Assembly: GCA_051530055.1 (NCBI GenBank)
Contig: CM121342.1
Coordinates: forward strand, 2,542,001 to 2,606,000
Length of the DNA stretch: 64,000 bases
Source of the DNA: Neoechinorhynchus agilis
Taxonomy: Eukaryota; Acanthocephala
Reading direction: 5' to 3'
Positions 10,741-22,500 of this stretch are shown here, piece after piece. Under the pieces are notes generated by a model. It was not told the origin of the DNA. It made no database searches and saw only the letters and a list, made by a program, of their open reading frames with translations. A program made the translations under genes and the position numbers. Positions within the stretch are counted from its first letter, which is position 1, and each line of letters opens with the position of its first letter.

Positions 10741-10841
10741 TTTATTGATTCCGATATTTCGGCACAATTTTATGCCTTACAAACTTGCGAAACAACCTCG
10801 ATAAAGGCAAAAGATTGTGCCGAAATATCGGAATAAATAAA
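10741..10841. repeat. Short hairpin element (~38-bp arms)
   Basis: Left arm 10741-10778 and right arm 10804-10841 are near-perfect reverse complements centred on CCGATATTTCGGCACAAT. The loop is 25 bases. Its core differs from the larger foldback family. Part of its right flank (GATAAAGGCA and CCGCCATTTATAAA) recurs at about 55,081-55,133 beside the hAT remnant, hinting at a second small transposon family. No flanking duplication was recognised. Confidence 0.6.
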
Positions 10842-10889
10842 TTCATATAAATTTCCGCCATTTATAAAAACAAAAACAGAAGTTATCTA

Positions 10890-12560
10890 AGGATTGCGGT
10901 ATCCAAGAAGGACGGTGATATTCGCCCGATCGCTGTGAACTCCACCCTTCGCCGCTTAGCGGACAAGATCCTGTGTAGGAAATTGTGTGAGAGTTTAGTC
11001 AGCTGTACCGTCCAATTCAGTTGGGTTGCTGTTCAATTGTCGAAAGCGAGGTGATTGAAACATTATCGATCCAATGGCAGTACTTCAGATGGACGTACGA
11101 AAAACATTCAATACTGTTTATGGGACGGCTCTCATGCAAACCACCGCGATCGATGCACCGGAGGCTCATCAATACTTCCTAGCAGCTTTTGAACCTAAAA
11201 TTCATTTTTTTTGTACGGAGACCGAATCATCTGGACAGATTCAGGAGTACAGCAAGGAGATCCTTTTGGTCCTCCGAGTTTCGCAAAATTCAACTGCTGA
11301 TGCTCCCTAGGTGGCTCTCAATGGTCTGAGGGTGTGTATTAGCGGTGCGGCCTCTGTAAGCCTCTTTATTAGCCACATGAAAAATGTGAAATTATGACCT
11401 TGGATGTTTCTGGTACCGAAGGCCCGAATACAATGAGGCTCCTCAACTCGATCGCTCCGGGAATCGGGTAGATCAACAAAAAGTAGCTTTCACTTCATTG
11501 CGAGCTGCTTTCTATTTCTAGAATTCGGCGACTTTAGCAATGTTGGACTATACATTATGGCCGTATATATTCTTTGTTTCCATATCGAAAACATCATGCA
11601 GTAAAGCCACGCTAACGATTCGGCTGGTTGGAATGGACATTGGAAATGTTGCTGAACTTCCCTCCCAGCATTCCTGTCTTCATCAGAACGACGAAAAAGA
11701 TATATAACGAGATGACTGGCCAATATCATTTGTCACCGTGCGATTGGTTCAACAGAGTGTGTAGGAATTGTATTCGGAAATTAGACAATAAAAGGCTCCA
11801 GAAATGAACACATATAGTCGGATTCGGACACGCCCTTCGCTGAGAAAGCTTATGATTTATATAAAGGCCGACTTGACGAGGTTTCTCGATCACGACTAGT
11901 GGTTTCTCTTTAGATATTGTTTTATTAATAACGTTCGAATCTCGTTAGGTTCATCATCAGTTCGTCAGTTATTAAAAAGCGATAACCTGGTAAATGAGTT
12001 CCGGAGCTTCGATGAACGCTGTTCCGATCAGCACCATGGGCACCCTCCTCGATAACAATACAGTGAGGGTCACCGTATCCCTTAGGTTAGATCCCCGACC
12101 AAATGGCCGCTTGACGAGGCGTATTGAGCTCAGCGCTATTATTAGCATTAATTCGAACTCCGTTCACGACCCCAATATCCTTGAGTCCGTGCATCTATTC
12201 CGCTCTGATGGCAAGCGGCCGGATATATTGGAAAATGCTTAGTCTGGGACGCCACGCGCGTCGATTTGTTGGCATCAAGCAATTAAAGTAAAGCGTCCTC
12301 GGTGCCGGGAGGTGCCGAGTTCGCGACAGAAAAGAGGAAAGCAGAAAAAAGCGTCGAATTTAGATATGACCACGATTTCGTCCCATTGGGGAGTCGGCCA
12401 TTAAAATATTCGATCAATTGATCCTTCGAATGAGGGAAGCTTTCGGCGACCGCAGGAGTAAGACCTTCCTCATACAGACTATAAACATGGCTGCCCAGCG
12501 AGGAAGCTCCGCCAGCATTTTTGTTACGACCATCACAGCGATGAGCTTGGGCGTGATTGA
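10890..12560 (+). mobile_element. Decayed LINE-like element with C-terminal RPD/WDA domain
   Basis: Pieces of one non-LTR-like polyprotein in order. A reverse-transcriptase start reads AVSKKDGDIRPIAVNSTLRR (about 10,905). A palm segment reads AVLQMDVRKTFNTV (11,077-11,118). A C-terminal block reads NAVPISTMGTLLDNNTVRVT (about 12,010). Then come SDGKRPD (~12,210) and WDATRVDLLASS (12,244-12,280), a DFVPLG box (12,375-12,392) and a terminal AAQRGSSASIF (about 12,490-12,525). The same C-terminal order appears at 61,919-62,585. Frames are broken many times, with at least one in-frame stop after LLASSN, so it is a fossil LINE. I recall this RT plus RPDG/WDAT tail from invertebrate genomes but cannot name the clade. 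The middle (11,340-11,985) is too decayed to read. Confidence 0.6.
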
Positions 12561-12723
12561 TGCGGCGTGATAATTAAATTAATAGATCGTTTTTAAAATT
12601 GAACTTTTAAATCCTTCTTTAATCCGGAGAAAATAAATGCTGTAACATTAAAAAAGGAAAACGTTTTTATTTGGTTGTCTTTTATCAACGCTCTTCCGAT
12701 CGCGGTTTTGAACGCAATTTCAT

Positions 12724-13059
12724 TTATTTAAAAAATCTGAAAATAAAATTATTTAGCTTATTGTGTAATTTTAACACCGGCTTATCGCGAATCGGAACTA
12801 CCTTGCGCTTTTCATCCTTGGTTGAGTTATGGGGTTGTTCGGAAACCAAATGCGTCTTGAATGCCAGCATTAAAAAAGATTCAATCATAGGCGGTGGTTG
12901 GTTCTGTTTGTAATGTTTAGCTAGCTCTTCCAATGGAGAACGAATGCTTCGTTCGGGCAATAAGCCTTGATTTGTATGGTGAATCCATAGTCCTTGGACA
13001 CCTCGAGGAAACAATATCCAGAAGATGAACTCAATAATGCAACAAATGTGAGTTGTCAT
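12724..13059 (-). CDS. Small secreted protein, unrecognised
   Basis: An uninterrupted 111-codon frame from ATG at 13059 to TAA at 12724. The start MTTHICCIIEFIFWILFPRG has a strong hydrophobic core with a likely cleavage after VQG, so it is probably secreted. The mature part has no Cys pairs, contains PERSIRSPLEELAKHYKQNQ, and holds basic sites (EKRKVV, IRDKP) that could be processing points of a peptide precursor. A TCGTCGTAG acceptor ends right before the ATG, and an upstream GTAAGT would give a 46-base 5'UTR intron; trans-splicing is an alternative. An AATAAA overlaps the stop and another lies near 12,667. The AT-rich last dozen residues suggest recent 3' extension. Family unknown. Confidence 0.5.
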   Translation of the reverse strand: MTTHICCIIEFIFWILFPRGVQGLWIHHTNQGLLPERSIRSPLEELAKHYKQNQPPPMIESFLMLAFKTHLVSEQPHNSTKDEKRKVVPIRDKPVLKLHNKLNNFIFRFFK

Positions 13060-13308
13060 CTACGACGATTTTAAACGTGAAACAGATTGCAAGAACTTAC
13101 AAATCTGGTGAATGACAGACATTCTTGCGATTATTTATGGATGTTTTGTGAGCATCCGAGCGGTTTTTAACTTCCGACCTTTAAGTTTATATTCCGTTTC
13201 GCTTTTATAATTGTAATGCACTTGATAAAACGAGCTTTTAAAAAATTTGAATTTAGGTGTCACATACACACATTAGCAATTAACGAACAAATACACATCC
13301 TCATTCTT
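13060..13308. other. Upstream region of the small secreted gene
   Basis: Contains the candidate 5'UTR intron donor of the minus-strand gene (GTAAGT, near 13,100 on the minus strand). Otherwise AT-rich without recognisable features. Confidence 0.3.
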
Positions 13309-13500
13309 CTAAAAAATTATTAAGAATTGTCGTAAAAGTTGGTCGAGTGAGAGTGAGCAAGACATTCCTGTTGCCTTAAATATGTATAAAAGTGAACCTT
13401 CAAGCGCATGTATTTTCCTTAACGTGCCCATTTCAATTAAGGCGTCCAAATCGAATTTCCGACGCACATAATACGGCAGTAGTTTATTCATTATAATCAT
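13309..13500 (-). CDS. ORF abutting the satellite edge
   Basis: A 63-codon minus-strand frame starting ATG at 13500, one base from the satellite boundary. Its first half (MNKLLPYYVRRKFDLDALIE, then MGTLRKIHALEG) has balanced composition, as in a coding exon. The second half is weaker, and a GAAG|GT donor after HALE suggests the exon may end near 13,400. Any upstream part would lie in, or have been displaced by, the satellite. Function unknown. Confidence 0.3.
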   Translation of the reverse strand: MIIMNKLLPYYVRRKFDLDALIEMGTLRKIHALEGSLLYIFKATGMSCSLSLDQLLRQFLIIF

Positions 13501-16500
13501 TTAGTACATCTTAACACGCTGATTCCAAATCTGTTTTCGGATTTTCGATAGCTATCATGGTTCTTGAGTTATTTGTTGTTACATTTTGAGACCAACTACC
13601 TTGATTATTGATATTAAATCATCAATCAATTTAAGATCAAATTAACTTTTCTAGATCTACTTTTGACGCTGAATTCACCCGCAATAACGGTTTGATGTTG
13701 CTTGTTAAATTTTTACACTTAGTTTTAAGATTGAAGTTCATAAAAGACACCTCAGTTAAATCTGTTGTGCTCGAAAGTTGTTACGAAATACAAAAACATT
13801 TTGAGCATATCTAATGCGCTGATTTCAATGGTGTTATCTGATTTTAATGATTCTTGCAAATTTAGTGATCTTTCACTCTTGTGAATATTGGCAAAATGTG
13901 ACAATGCGATTTCCGATGCGAATATTACAGCTGTAGTGTACGAAATCAGCTAGTTTGGTAGATCTTAACGCGCTGATTCCAAATCTGTTTACGGATTTGC
14001 GATAGCTTTCATGGTTCTTGAGTTATTTGTTGTTACATTTTGAGACCAACTACCTTGATTATTGATATTAAAACATCAATCAATTTAAGATCAAATTAAC
14101 TTTTCTATATCTACTTTGACGCTGAATTCACCTGAAATTACGGTTTGATGTTGCTTTTTAAATTTAAACACTTAGTTTAAGGATTGAAGTTGAGAAAAGA
14201 CACCTGAATTAAATCAGTTGTGCTCGAAAGTTGTTACGAAATACAAAAATATTTTGAGCATATCTAATGCGTTGATTTCAATGGTGTTATCTGATTTTAG
14301 TGATTCTTGCAAATTTAGTGATTTTTCCCTCTTGTGAATATTGGCAAAATATGATAATGCGATTTCCGATGCGAATATTACGGCGGTAGCGTACGGAATC
14401 AGCTAGTTTAGTAGAACTTAACGCGCTGATTCCAAGTCTTTTACCGGATTTGCGACAGCTATTATGGTTCTTGAGTTATTTGTTGTTACATTTTGAGACC
14501 AACTACCTTGATTATTGATATTAAAACATCAATCAATTTAAGATCAAATTAACTTTTCTACATCTACTTTTGACGCTGAATTCACCTGCATTTACGGTTT
14601 GATGTTACTTGTAAAATTTTGACACTTAGTTTAAGGATTGAAGTTGATAAAAAACACCTGAATTAAATCTGTGGTGGTCGAAAGTTGTTACGAAATACAA
14701 AAACATCTTAAGAATATCTAATGCGCTGATTTCAAAGGTGTTATCTGATTTTAACGAGTCTTTCAAATTTAGATATCTTTCACTTTTGTGAATATTGGCA
14801 AAATGTGACAATGCGATTTCCGATGCGAATATTACAGCTGTAGTTTACGGAATCAGCTAGTTTAGTAGATCTTAACGCGCTGATTCCAAGTCTTTTACCG
14901 GATTTGCGATAGCTATCATTGTTTATGAGTTATTTTTTTGTTACATTTTGAGACCAACTACCTTGATTATTTATATTAAAACATCAATCAATTTAAGATA
15001 AAATTAACTTTTCTATATCTACTTTTGACGCTGAATTCTCCTGCAATTACGGTTTGATGTTACTTGTTTAATTTTTACACTTGGTTTTAGGATTGAAGTT
15101 GATAAAAGACACCTGAATTAAATCTGTGGTGGTCGAAAGTTTTTACGAAATACAAGAACATTATGAGCATATCTAATGCGCTGATTTCAATGGTGTTATC
15201 TGATTTTAATGAGTCTTTCAAATTTAGTGATCTTTCACTCTTGTGAATATTGGCAAAATATGACAATGCGATTTCCGATGCGAATATTACAGCTGTAGTG
15301 TACAGAATCAGCTAGTTTAGTAGATCTTAACGCGCTGATTCCAAATCTGTTTACGGATTTGCGATAGCTATCATGGTTCTTGAGTTATTTGTTGTTACAT
15401 TTTGAGACCAACTACCTTGATTATTGATATTAAAACATCAATCAATTTAAGATCAAATTAACTTTTCTATATCTACTTTTGACGCTGAATTCACCTGCAA
15501 TTACGGTTTGATGTTACTTGTTAAATTTTGACACTTAGTTTAAGGATTGAAGTTGATAAAAGACACCTGAATTAAATCTGTGGTGGTCGAAAGTTGTTAC
15601 GAAATGCAAAAACATTTCGAGCATATCTAATGCGCTGATTTCAATGGTGTTATCTGATTTTAATGAGTCTTTCAAATTTAGTGATCTTTCACTCTTGTGA
15701 ATATTGGCAAAATATGACAATGCGATTTCCGATGCGAATATTACAGCTGTAGTGTACGGAATCAGCTAGTTTAGTAGATCTTAACGCGCTGATTCCAAAT
15801 CTGTTTACGGATTTGCGATAGCTATCATGGTTCTTGAGTTATTTGTTGTTACATTTTGAGACCAACTACCTTGATTATTGATATTAAAACATCAATCAAT
15901 TTAAGATCAAATTAACTTTTCTATATCTACTTTTGACGCTGAATTCACCTGCAATTACGGTTTGATGTTACTTGTTAAATTTTGACACTTAGTTTAAGGA
16001 TTGAAGTTGATAAAAGACACCTGAATTAAATCTGTGGTGGTCGAAAGTTGTTACGAAATGCAAAAACATTTTGAGCATATCTAATGCGCTGATTTCAATG
16101 GTGTTATCTGATTTTAATGAGTCTTTCAAATTTAGTGATCTTTCACTCTTGTGAATATTGGCAAAATATGACAATGCGATTTCCGATGCGAATATTACAG
16201 CTGTAGTGTACGGAATCAGCTAGTTTAGTAGATCTTAACGCGCTGATTCCAAATCTGTTTACGGATTTGCGATAGCTATCATGGTTCTTGAGTTATTTGT
16301 TGTTACATTTTGAGACCAACTACCTTGATTATTGATATTAAAACATCAATCAATTTAAGATCAAATTAACTTTTCTATATCTACTTTTGACGCTGAATTC
16401 ACCTGCAATTACGGTTTGATGTTACTTGTTAAATTTTTACACTTAGTTTAAGGATTGAAGTTGATAAAAGACACCTGAATTAAATCTGTGGTGGTCGAAA

Positions 16501-19500
16501 GTTGTTACGAATGCAAAACATTTTGAGCATATCTAATGCGCTGATTTCAATGGTGTTATCTGATTTATGAGTCTTTCAAATTTAGTGATCTTTCACTCTT
16601 GTGAATATTGGCAAAATGTGACAATGCGATTTCCGATGCGAATATTACAGCTGTAGTGTACGGAATCAGCTAGTTTAGTAGATCTTAACGCGCTGATTCC
16701 AAATCTGTTTACGGATTTGCGATAGCTATCATGGTTCTTGAGTTATTTGTTGTTACATTTTGAGACCAACTACCTTGATTATTGATATTAAAACATCAAT
16801 CAATTTAAGATCAAATTAACTTTTCTATATCTACTTTTGACGCTGAATTCACCTGCAATTACGGTTTGATGTTGCTTGTTAAATTTTGACACTTAGTTTA
16901 AGGATTGAAGTTGATAAAAGACACCTGAATTAAATCTGTGGTGGTCGAAAGTTGTTACGAAATACAAAAACATTTTGAGCATATCTAATGCGCTGATTTC
17001 AATGGTGTTATCTGATTTTAATGAGTCTTGCAAATTTAGTGATCTTTCACTCTTGTGAATATTGGCAAAATATGACAATGCGATTTCCGATGCGAATATT
17101 ACAGCTGTAGTGTACGGAATCAGCTAGTTTAGTAGATCTTAACGCGCTGATTCCAAATCTGTTTACGGATTTGCGATAGCTATCATGGTTCTTGAGTTAT
17201 TTGTTGTTACATTTTGAGACCAACTACCTTGATTATTGATATTAAAACATCAATCAATTTAAGATCAAATTAACTTTTCTATATCTACTTTTGACGCTGA
17301 ATTCACCTGCAATTACGGTTTGATGTTGCTTGTTAAATTTTGACACTTAGTTTAAGGATTGAAGTTGATAAAAGACACCTGAATTAAATCTGTGGTGGTC
17401 GAAAGTTGTTACGAAATGCAAAAACATTTTGAGCATATCTAATGCGCTGATTTCAATGGTGTTATCTGATTTTAATGAGTCTTTCAAATTTAGTGATCTT
17501 TCACTCTTGTGAATATTGGCAAAATATGACAATGCGATTTCCGATGCGAATATTACAGCTGTAGTGTACGGAATCAGCTAGTTTAGTAGATCTTAACGCG
17601 CTGATTCCAAATCTGTTTACGGATTTGCGATAGCTATCATGGTTCTTGAGTTATTTGTTGTTACATTTTGAGACCAACTACCTTGATTATTGATATTAAA
17701 ACATCAATCAATTTAAGATCAAATTAACTTTTCTATATCTACTTTTGACGCTGAATTCACCTGCAATTACGGTTTGATGTTACTTGTTAAATTTTGACAC
17801 TTAGTTTAAGGATTGAAGTTGATAAAAGACACCTGAATTAAATCTGTGGTGGTCGAAAGTTGTTACGAAATGCAAAAACATTTTGAGCATATCTAATGCG
17901 CTGATTTCAATGGTGTTATCTGATTTTAATGAGTCTTGCAAATTTAGTGATCTTTCACTCTTGTGAATATTGGCAAAATATGACAATGCGATTTCCGATG
18001 CGAATATTACAGCTGTAGTGTACGGAATCAGCTAGTTTAGTAGATCTTAACGCGCTGATTCCAAATCTGTTTACGGATTTGCGATAGCTATCATGGTTCT
18101 TAGTTATTTGTTGTTACATTTTGAGACCAACTACCTTGATTATTGATATTAAAACATAATCAATTTAAGATCAAATTAACTTTTCTATATCTACTTTTGA
18201 CGCTGAATTCACCTGCAATTACGGTTTGATGTTGCTTGTTAAATTTTGACACTTAGTTTAAGGATTGAAGTTGATAAAAGACACCTGAATTAAATCTGTG
18301 GTGGTCGAAAGTTGTTACGAAATGCAAAAACATTTTGAGCATATCTAATGCGCTGATTTCAATGGTGTTATCTGATTTTAATGAGTCTTGCAAATTTAGT
18401 GATCTTTCACTCTTGTGAATATTGGCAAAATATGACAATGCGATTTCCGATGCGAATATTACAGCTGTAGTGTACGGAATCAGCTAGTTTAGTAGATCTT
18501 AACGCGCTGATTCCAAATCTGTTTACGGATTTGCGATAGCTATCATGGTTCTTGAGTTATTTGTTGTTACATTTTGAGACCAACTACCTTGATTATTGAT
18601 ATTAAAACATCAATCAATTTAAGATCAAATTAACTTTTCTATATCTACTTTTGACGCTGAATTCACCTGCAATTACGGTTTGATGTTACTTGTTAAATTT
18701 TTACACTTAGTTTAAGGATTGAAGTTGATAAAAGACACCTGAATTAAATCTGTGGTGGTCGAAAGTTGTTACGAAATACAAAAACATTTTGAGCATATCT
18801 AATGCGCTGATTTCAATGGTGTTATCTGATTTTAATGAGTCTTTCAAATTTAGTGATCTTTCACTCTTGTGAATATTGGCAAAATATGACAATGCGATTT
18901 CCGATGCGAATATTACAGCTGTAGTGTACGGAATCAGCTAGTTTAGTAGATCTTAACGCGCTGATTCCAAATCTGTTTACGGATTTGCGATAGCTATCAT
19001 GGTTCTTGAGTTATTTGTTGTTACATTTTGAGACCAACTACCTTGATTATTGATATTAAAACATCAATCAATTTAAGATCAAATTAACTTTTCTATATCT
19101 ACTTTTGACGCTGAATTCACCTGCAATTACGGTTTGATGTTACTTGTTAAATTTTGACACTTAGTTTAAGGATTGAAGTTGATAAAAGACACCTGAATTA
19201 AATCTGTGGTGGTCGAAAGTTGTTACGAAATACAAAAACATTTTGAGCATATCTAATGCGCTGATTTCAATGGTGTTATCTGATTTTAATGAGTCTTTCA
19301 AATTTAGTGATCTTTCACTCTTGTGAATATTGGCAAAATATGACAATGCGATTTCCGATGCGAATATTACAGCTGTAGTTTACGGAATCAGCTAGTTTAG
19401 TAGATCTTAACGCGCTGATTCCAAATCTGTTTACGGATTTGCGATAGCTGTCATGGTTCTTGAGTTATTTGTTGTTACATTTTGAGACCAACTACCTTGA

Positions 19501-22500
19501 TTATTGATAATAAAACATCAATCAATTTAAGATCAAATTAACTTTTCTATATCTACTTTTGACGCTGAATTCACCTGCAATTACGGTTTGATGTTACTTG
19601 TTAAATTTTGACACTTAGTTTAAGGATTGAAGTTGATAAAAGACACCTGAATTAAATCTGTGGTGGTCGAAAGTTGTTACGAAATGCAAAAACATTTTGA
19701 GCATATCTAATGCGCTGATTTCAATGGTGTTATCTGATTTTAATGAGTCTTTCAAATTTAGTGATCTTTCACTCTTGTGAATATTGGCAAAATGTGACAA
19801 TGCGATTTCCGATGCGAATATTACAGCTGTAGTGTACGGAGTCAGCTAGTTTAGTAGATCTTAACGCGCTGATTCCAAATCTGTTTACGGATTTGCGATA
19901 GCTGTCATGGTTCTTGAGTTATTTGTTGTTACATTTTGAGACCAACTACCTTGATTATTGATATTAAAACATCAATCAATTTAAGATCAAATTAACTTTT
20001 CTATATCTACTTTTGACGCTGAATTCACCTGCAATTACGGTTTGATGTTACTTGTTAAATTTTGACACTTAGTTTAAGGATTGAAGTTGATAAAAGACAC
20101 CTGAATTAAATCTGTGGTGGTCGAAAGTTGTTACGAAATGCAAAAACATTTTGAGCATATCTAATGCGCTGATTTCAATGGTGTTATCTGATTTTAATGA
20201 GTCTTTCAAATTTTGTGATCTTTCACTCTTGTGAATATTGGCAAAATATGACAATGCGATTTCCGGTGCGAATATTACAGCTGTAGTGTACGGAATCAGC
20301 TAGTTTAGTAGATCTTAACGCGCTGATTCCAAATCTGTTTACGGATTTGCGATAGCTATCATGGTTCTTGAGTTATTTGTTGTTACATTTTGAGACCAAC
20401 TACCTTGATTATTGATATTAAAACATCAATCAATTTAAGATCAAATTAACTTTTCTATATCTACTTTTGACGCTGAATTCACCTGCAATTACGGTTTGAT
20501 GTTACTTGTTAAATTTTGACACTTAGTTTAAGGATTGAAGTTGATAAAAGACACCTGAATTAAATCTGTGGTGGTCGAAAGTTGTTACGAAATGAAAAAA
20601 CATTTTGAGCATATCTAATGCGCTGATTTCAATGGTGTTATCTTATTTTAATGAGTCTTGCAAATTTAGTGATCTTTCACTCTTGTGAATATTGGCAAAA
20701 TGTGACAATGCGATTTCCGATGCGAATATTACAGCTGTAGTTTACGGAATCAGCTAGTTTAGTAGATCTTAACGCGCTGATTCCAAATCTGTTTACGGAT
20801 TTGCGATAGCTATCATGGTTCTTGAGTTATTTGTTGTTACATTTTGAGACCAACTACCTTGATTATTGATATTAAAACATAATCAATTTAAGATCAAATT
20901 AACTTTTCTATATCTACTTTTGACGCTGAATTCACCTGCAATTACGGTTTGATGTTGCTTGTTAAATTTTGACACTTAGTTTAAGGATTGAAGTTGATAA
21001 AAGACACCTGAATTAAATCTGTGGTGGTCGAAAGTTGTTACGAAATACAAAAACATTTTGAGCATATCTAATGCGCTGATTTCAATGGTGTTATCTGATT
21101 TTAATGAGTCTTGCAAATTTAGTGATCTTTCACTCTTGTGAATATTGGCAAAATATGACAATGCGATTTCCGATGCGAATATTACAGCTGTAGTGTACGG
21201 AGTCAGCTAGTTTAGTAGATCTTAACGCGCTGATTCCAAATCTGTTTACGGATTTGCGATAGCTATCATGGTTCTTGAGTTATTTGTTGTTACATTTTGA
21301 GACCAACTACCTTGATTATTGATATTAAAACATCAATCAATTTAAGATCAAATTAACTTTTCTATATCTACTTTTGACGCTGAATTCACCTGCAATTACG
21401 GTTTGATGTTGCTTGTTAAATTTTGACACTTAGTTTAAGGATTGAAGTTGATAAAAGACACCTGAATTAAATCTGTGGTGGTCGAAAGTTGTTACGAAAT
21501 GCAAAAACATTTTGAGCATATCTAATGCGCTGATTTCAATGGTGTTATCTGATTTTAATGAGTCTTTCAAATTTAGTGATCTTTCACTCTTGTGAATATT
21601 GGCAAAATATGACAATGCTATTTCCGATGCGAATATTAAGCTGTAGTTACGGAATCAGCTATATCTACTTTTGACGCTGAATTCACCCGCAATTACGGTT
21701 TGATGTTACTTGTTAAATTTTGACACTTGTTTAAGGATTGAAGTTGATAAAGGACACCTGAATTAAATCTGTGGTGGTCGAAAGTTGTTACGTAATGCAA
21801 AAACATTTCGAGCATATCAATGCGCTGATTTCAAGGTGTTATCTGATTTTAATGAGTCTTTAAAATTTAGTGATCTTTAACTCTTGTGAATATTGGCAAA
21901 ATATGATAATGCGATTTCCGATGCGAATATTACAGCTGTAGTGTACGGAGTCAGCTAGTTTAGTAGATCTTAACGCGCTGATTCCAAATCTGTTTACGGA
22001 TTTGCGATAGCTATCATGGTTCTTGAGTTATTTGTTGTTACATTTTGAGACCAACTACCTTGATTATTGATATTAAAACATCAATCAATTTAAGATCAAA
22101 TTAACTTTTCTATATCTACTTTTGACGCTGAATTCACCTGCAATTACGGTTTGATGTTACTTGTTAAATTTTGACACTTAGTTTAAGGATTGAAGTTGAT
22201 AAAAGACACCTGAATTAAATCTGTGGTGGTCGAAAGTTGTTACGAAATGCAAAAACATTTTGAGCATATCTAATGCGCTGATTTCAATGGTGTTATCTGA
22301 TTTTAATGAGTCTTTCAAATTTAGTGATCTTTCACTCTTGTGAATATTGGCAAAATATGACAATGCGATTTCCGATGCGAATATTACAGCTGTAGTGTAC
22401 GGAATCAGCTAGTTTAGTAGATCTTAACGCGCTGATTCCAAATCTGTTTACGGATTTGCGATAGCTATCATGGTTCTTGAGTTATTTGTTTTACATTTTG

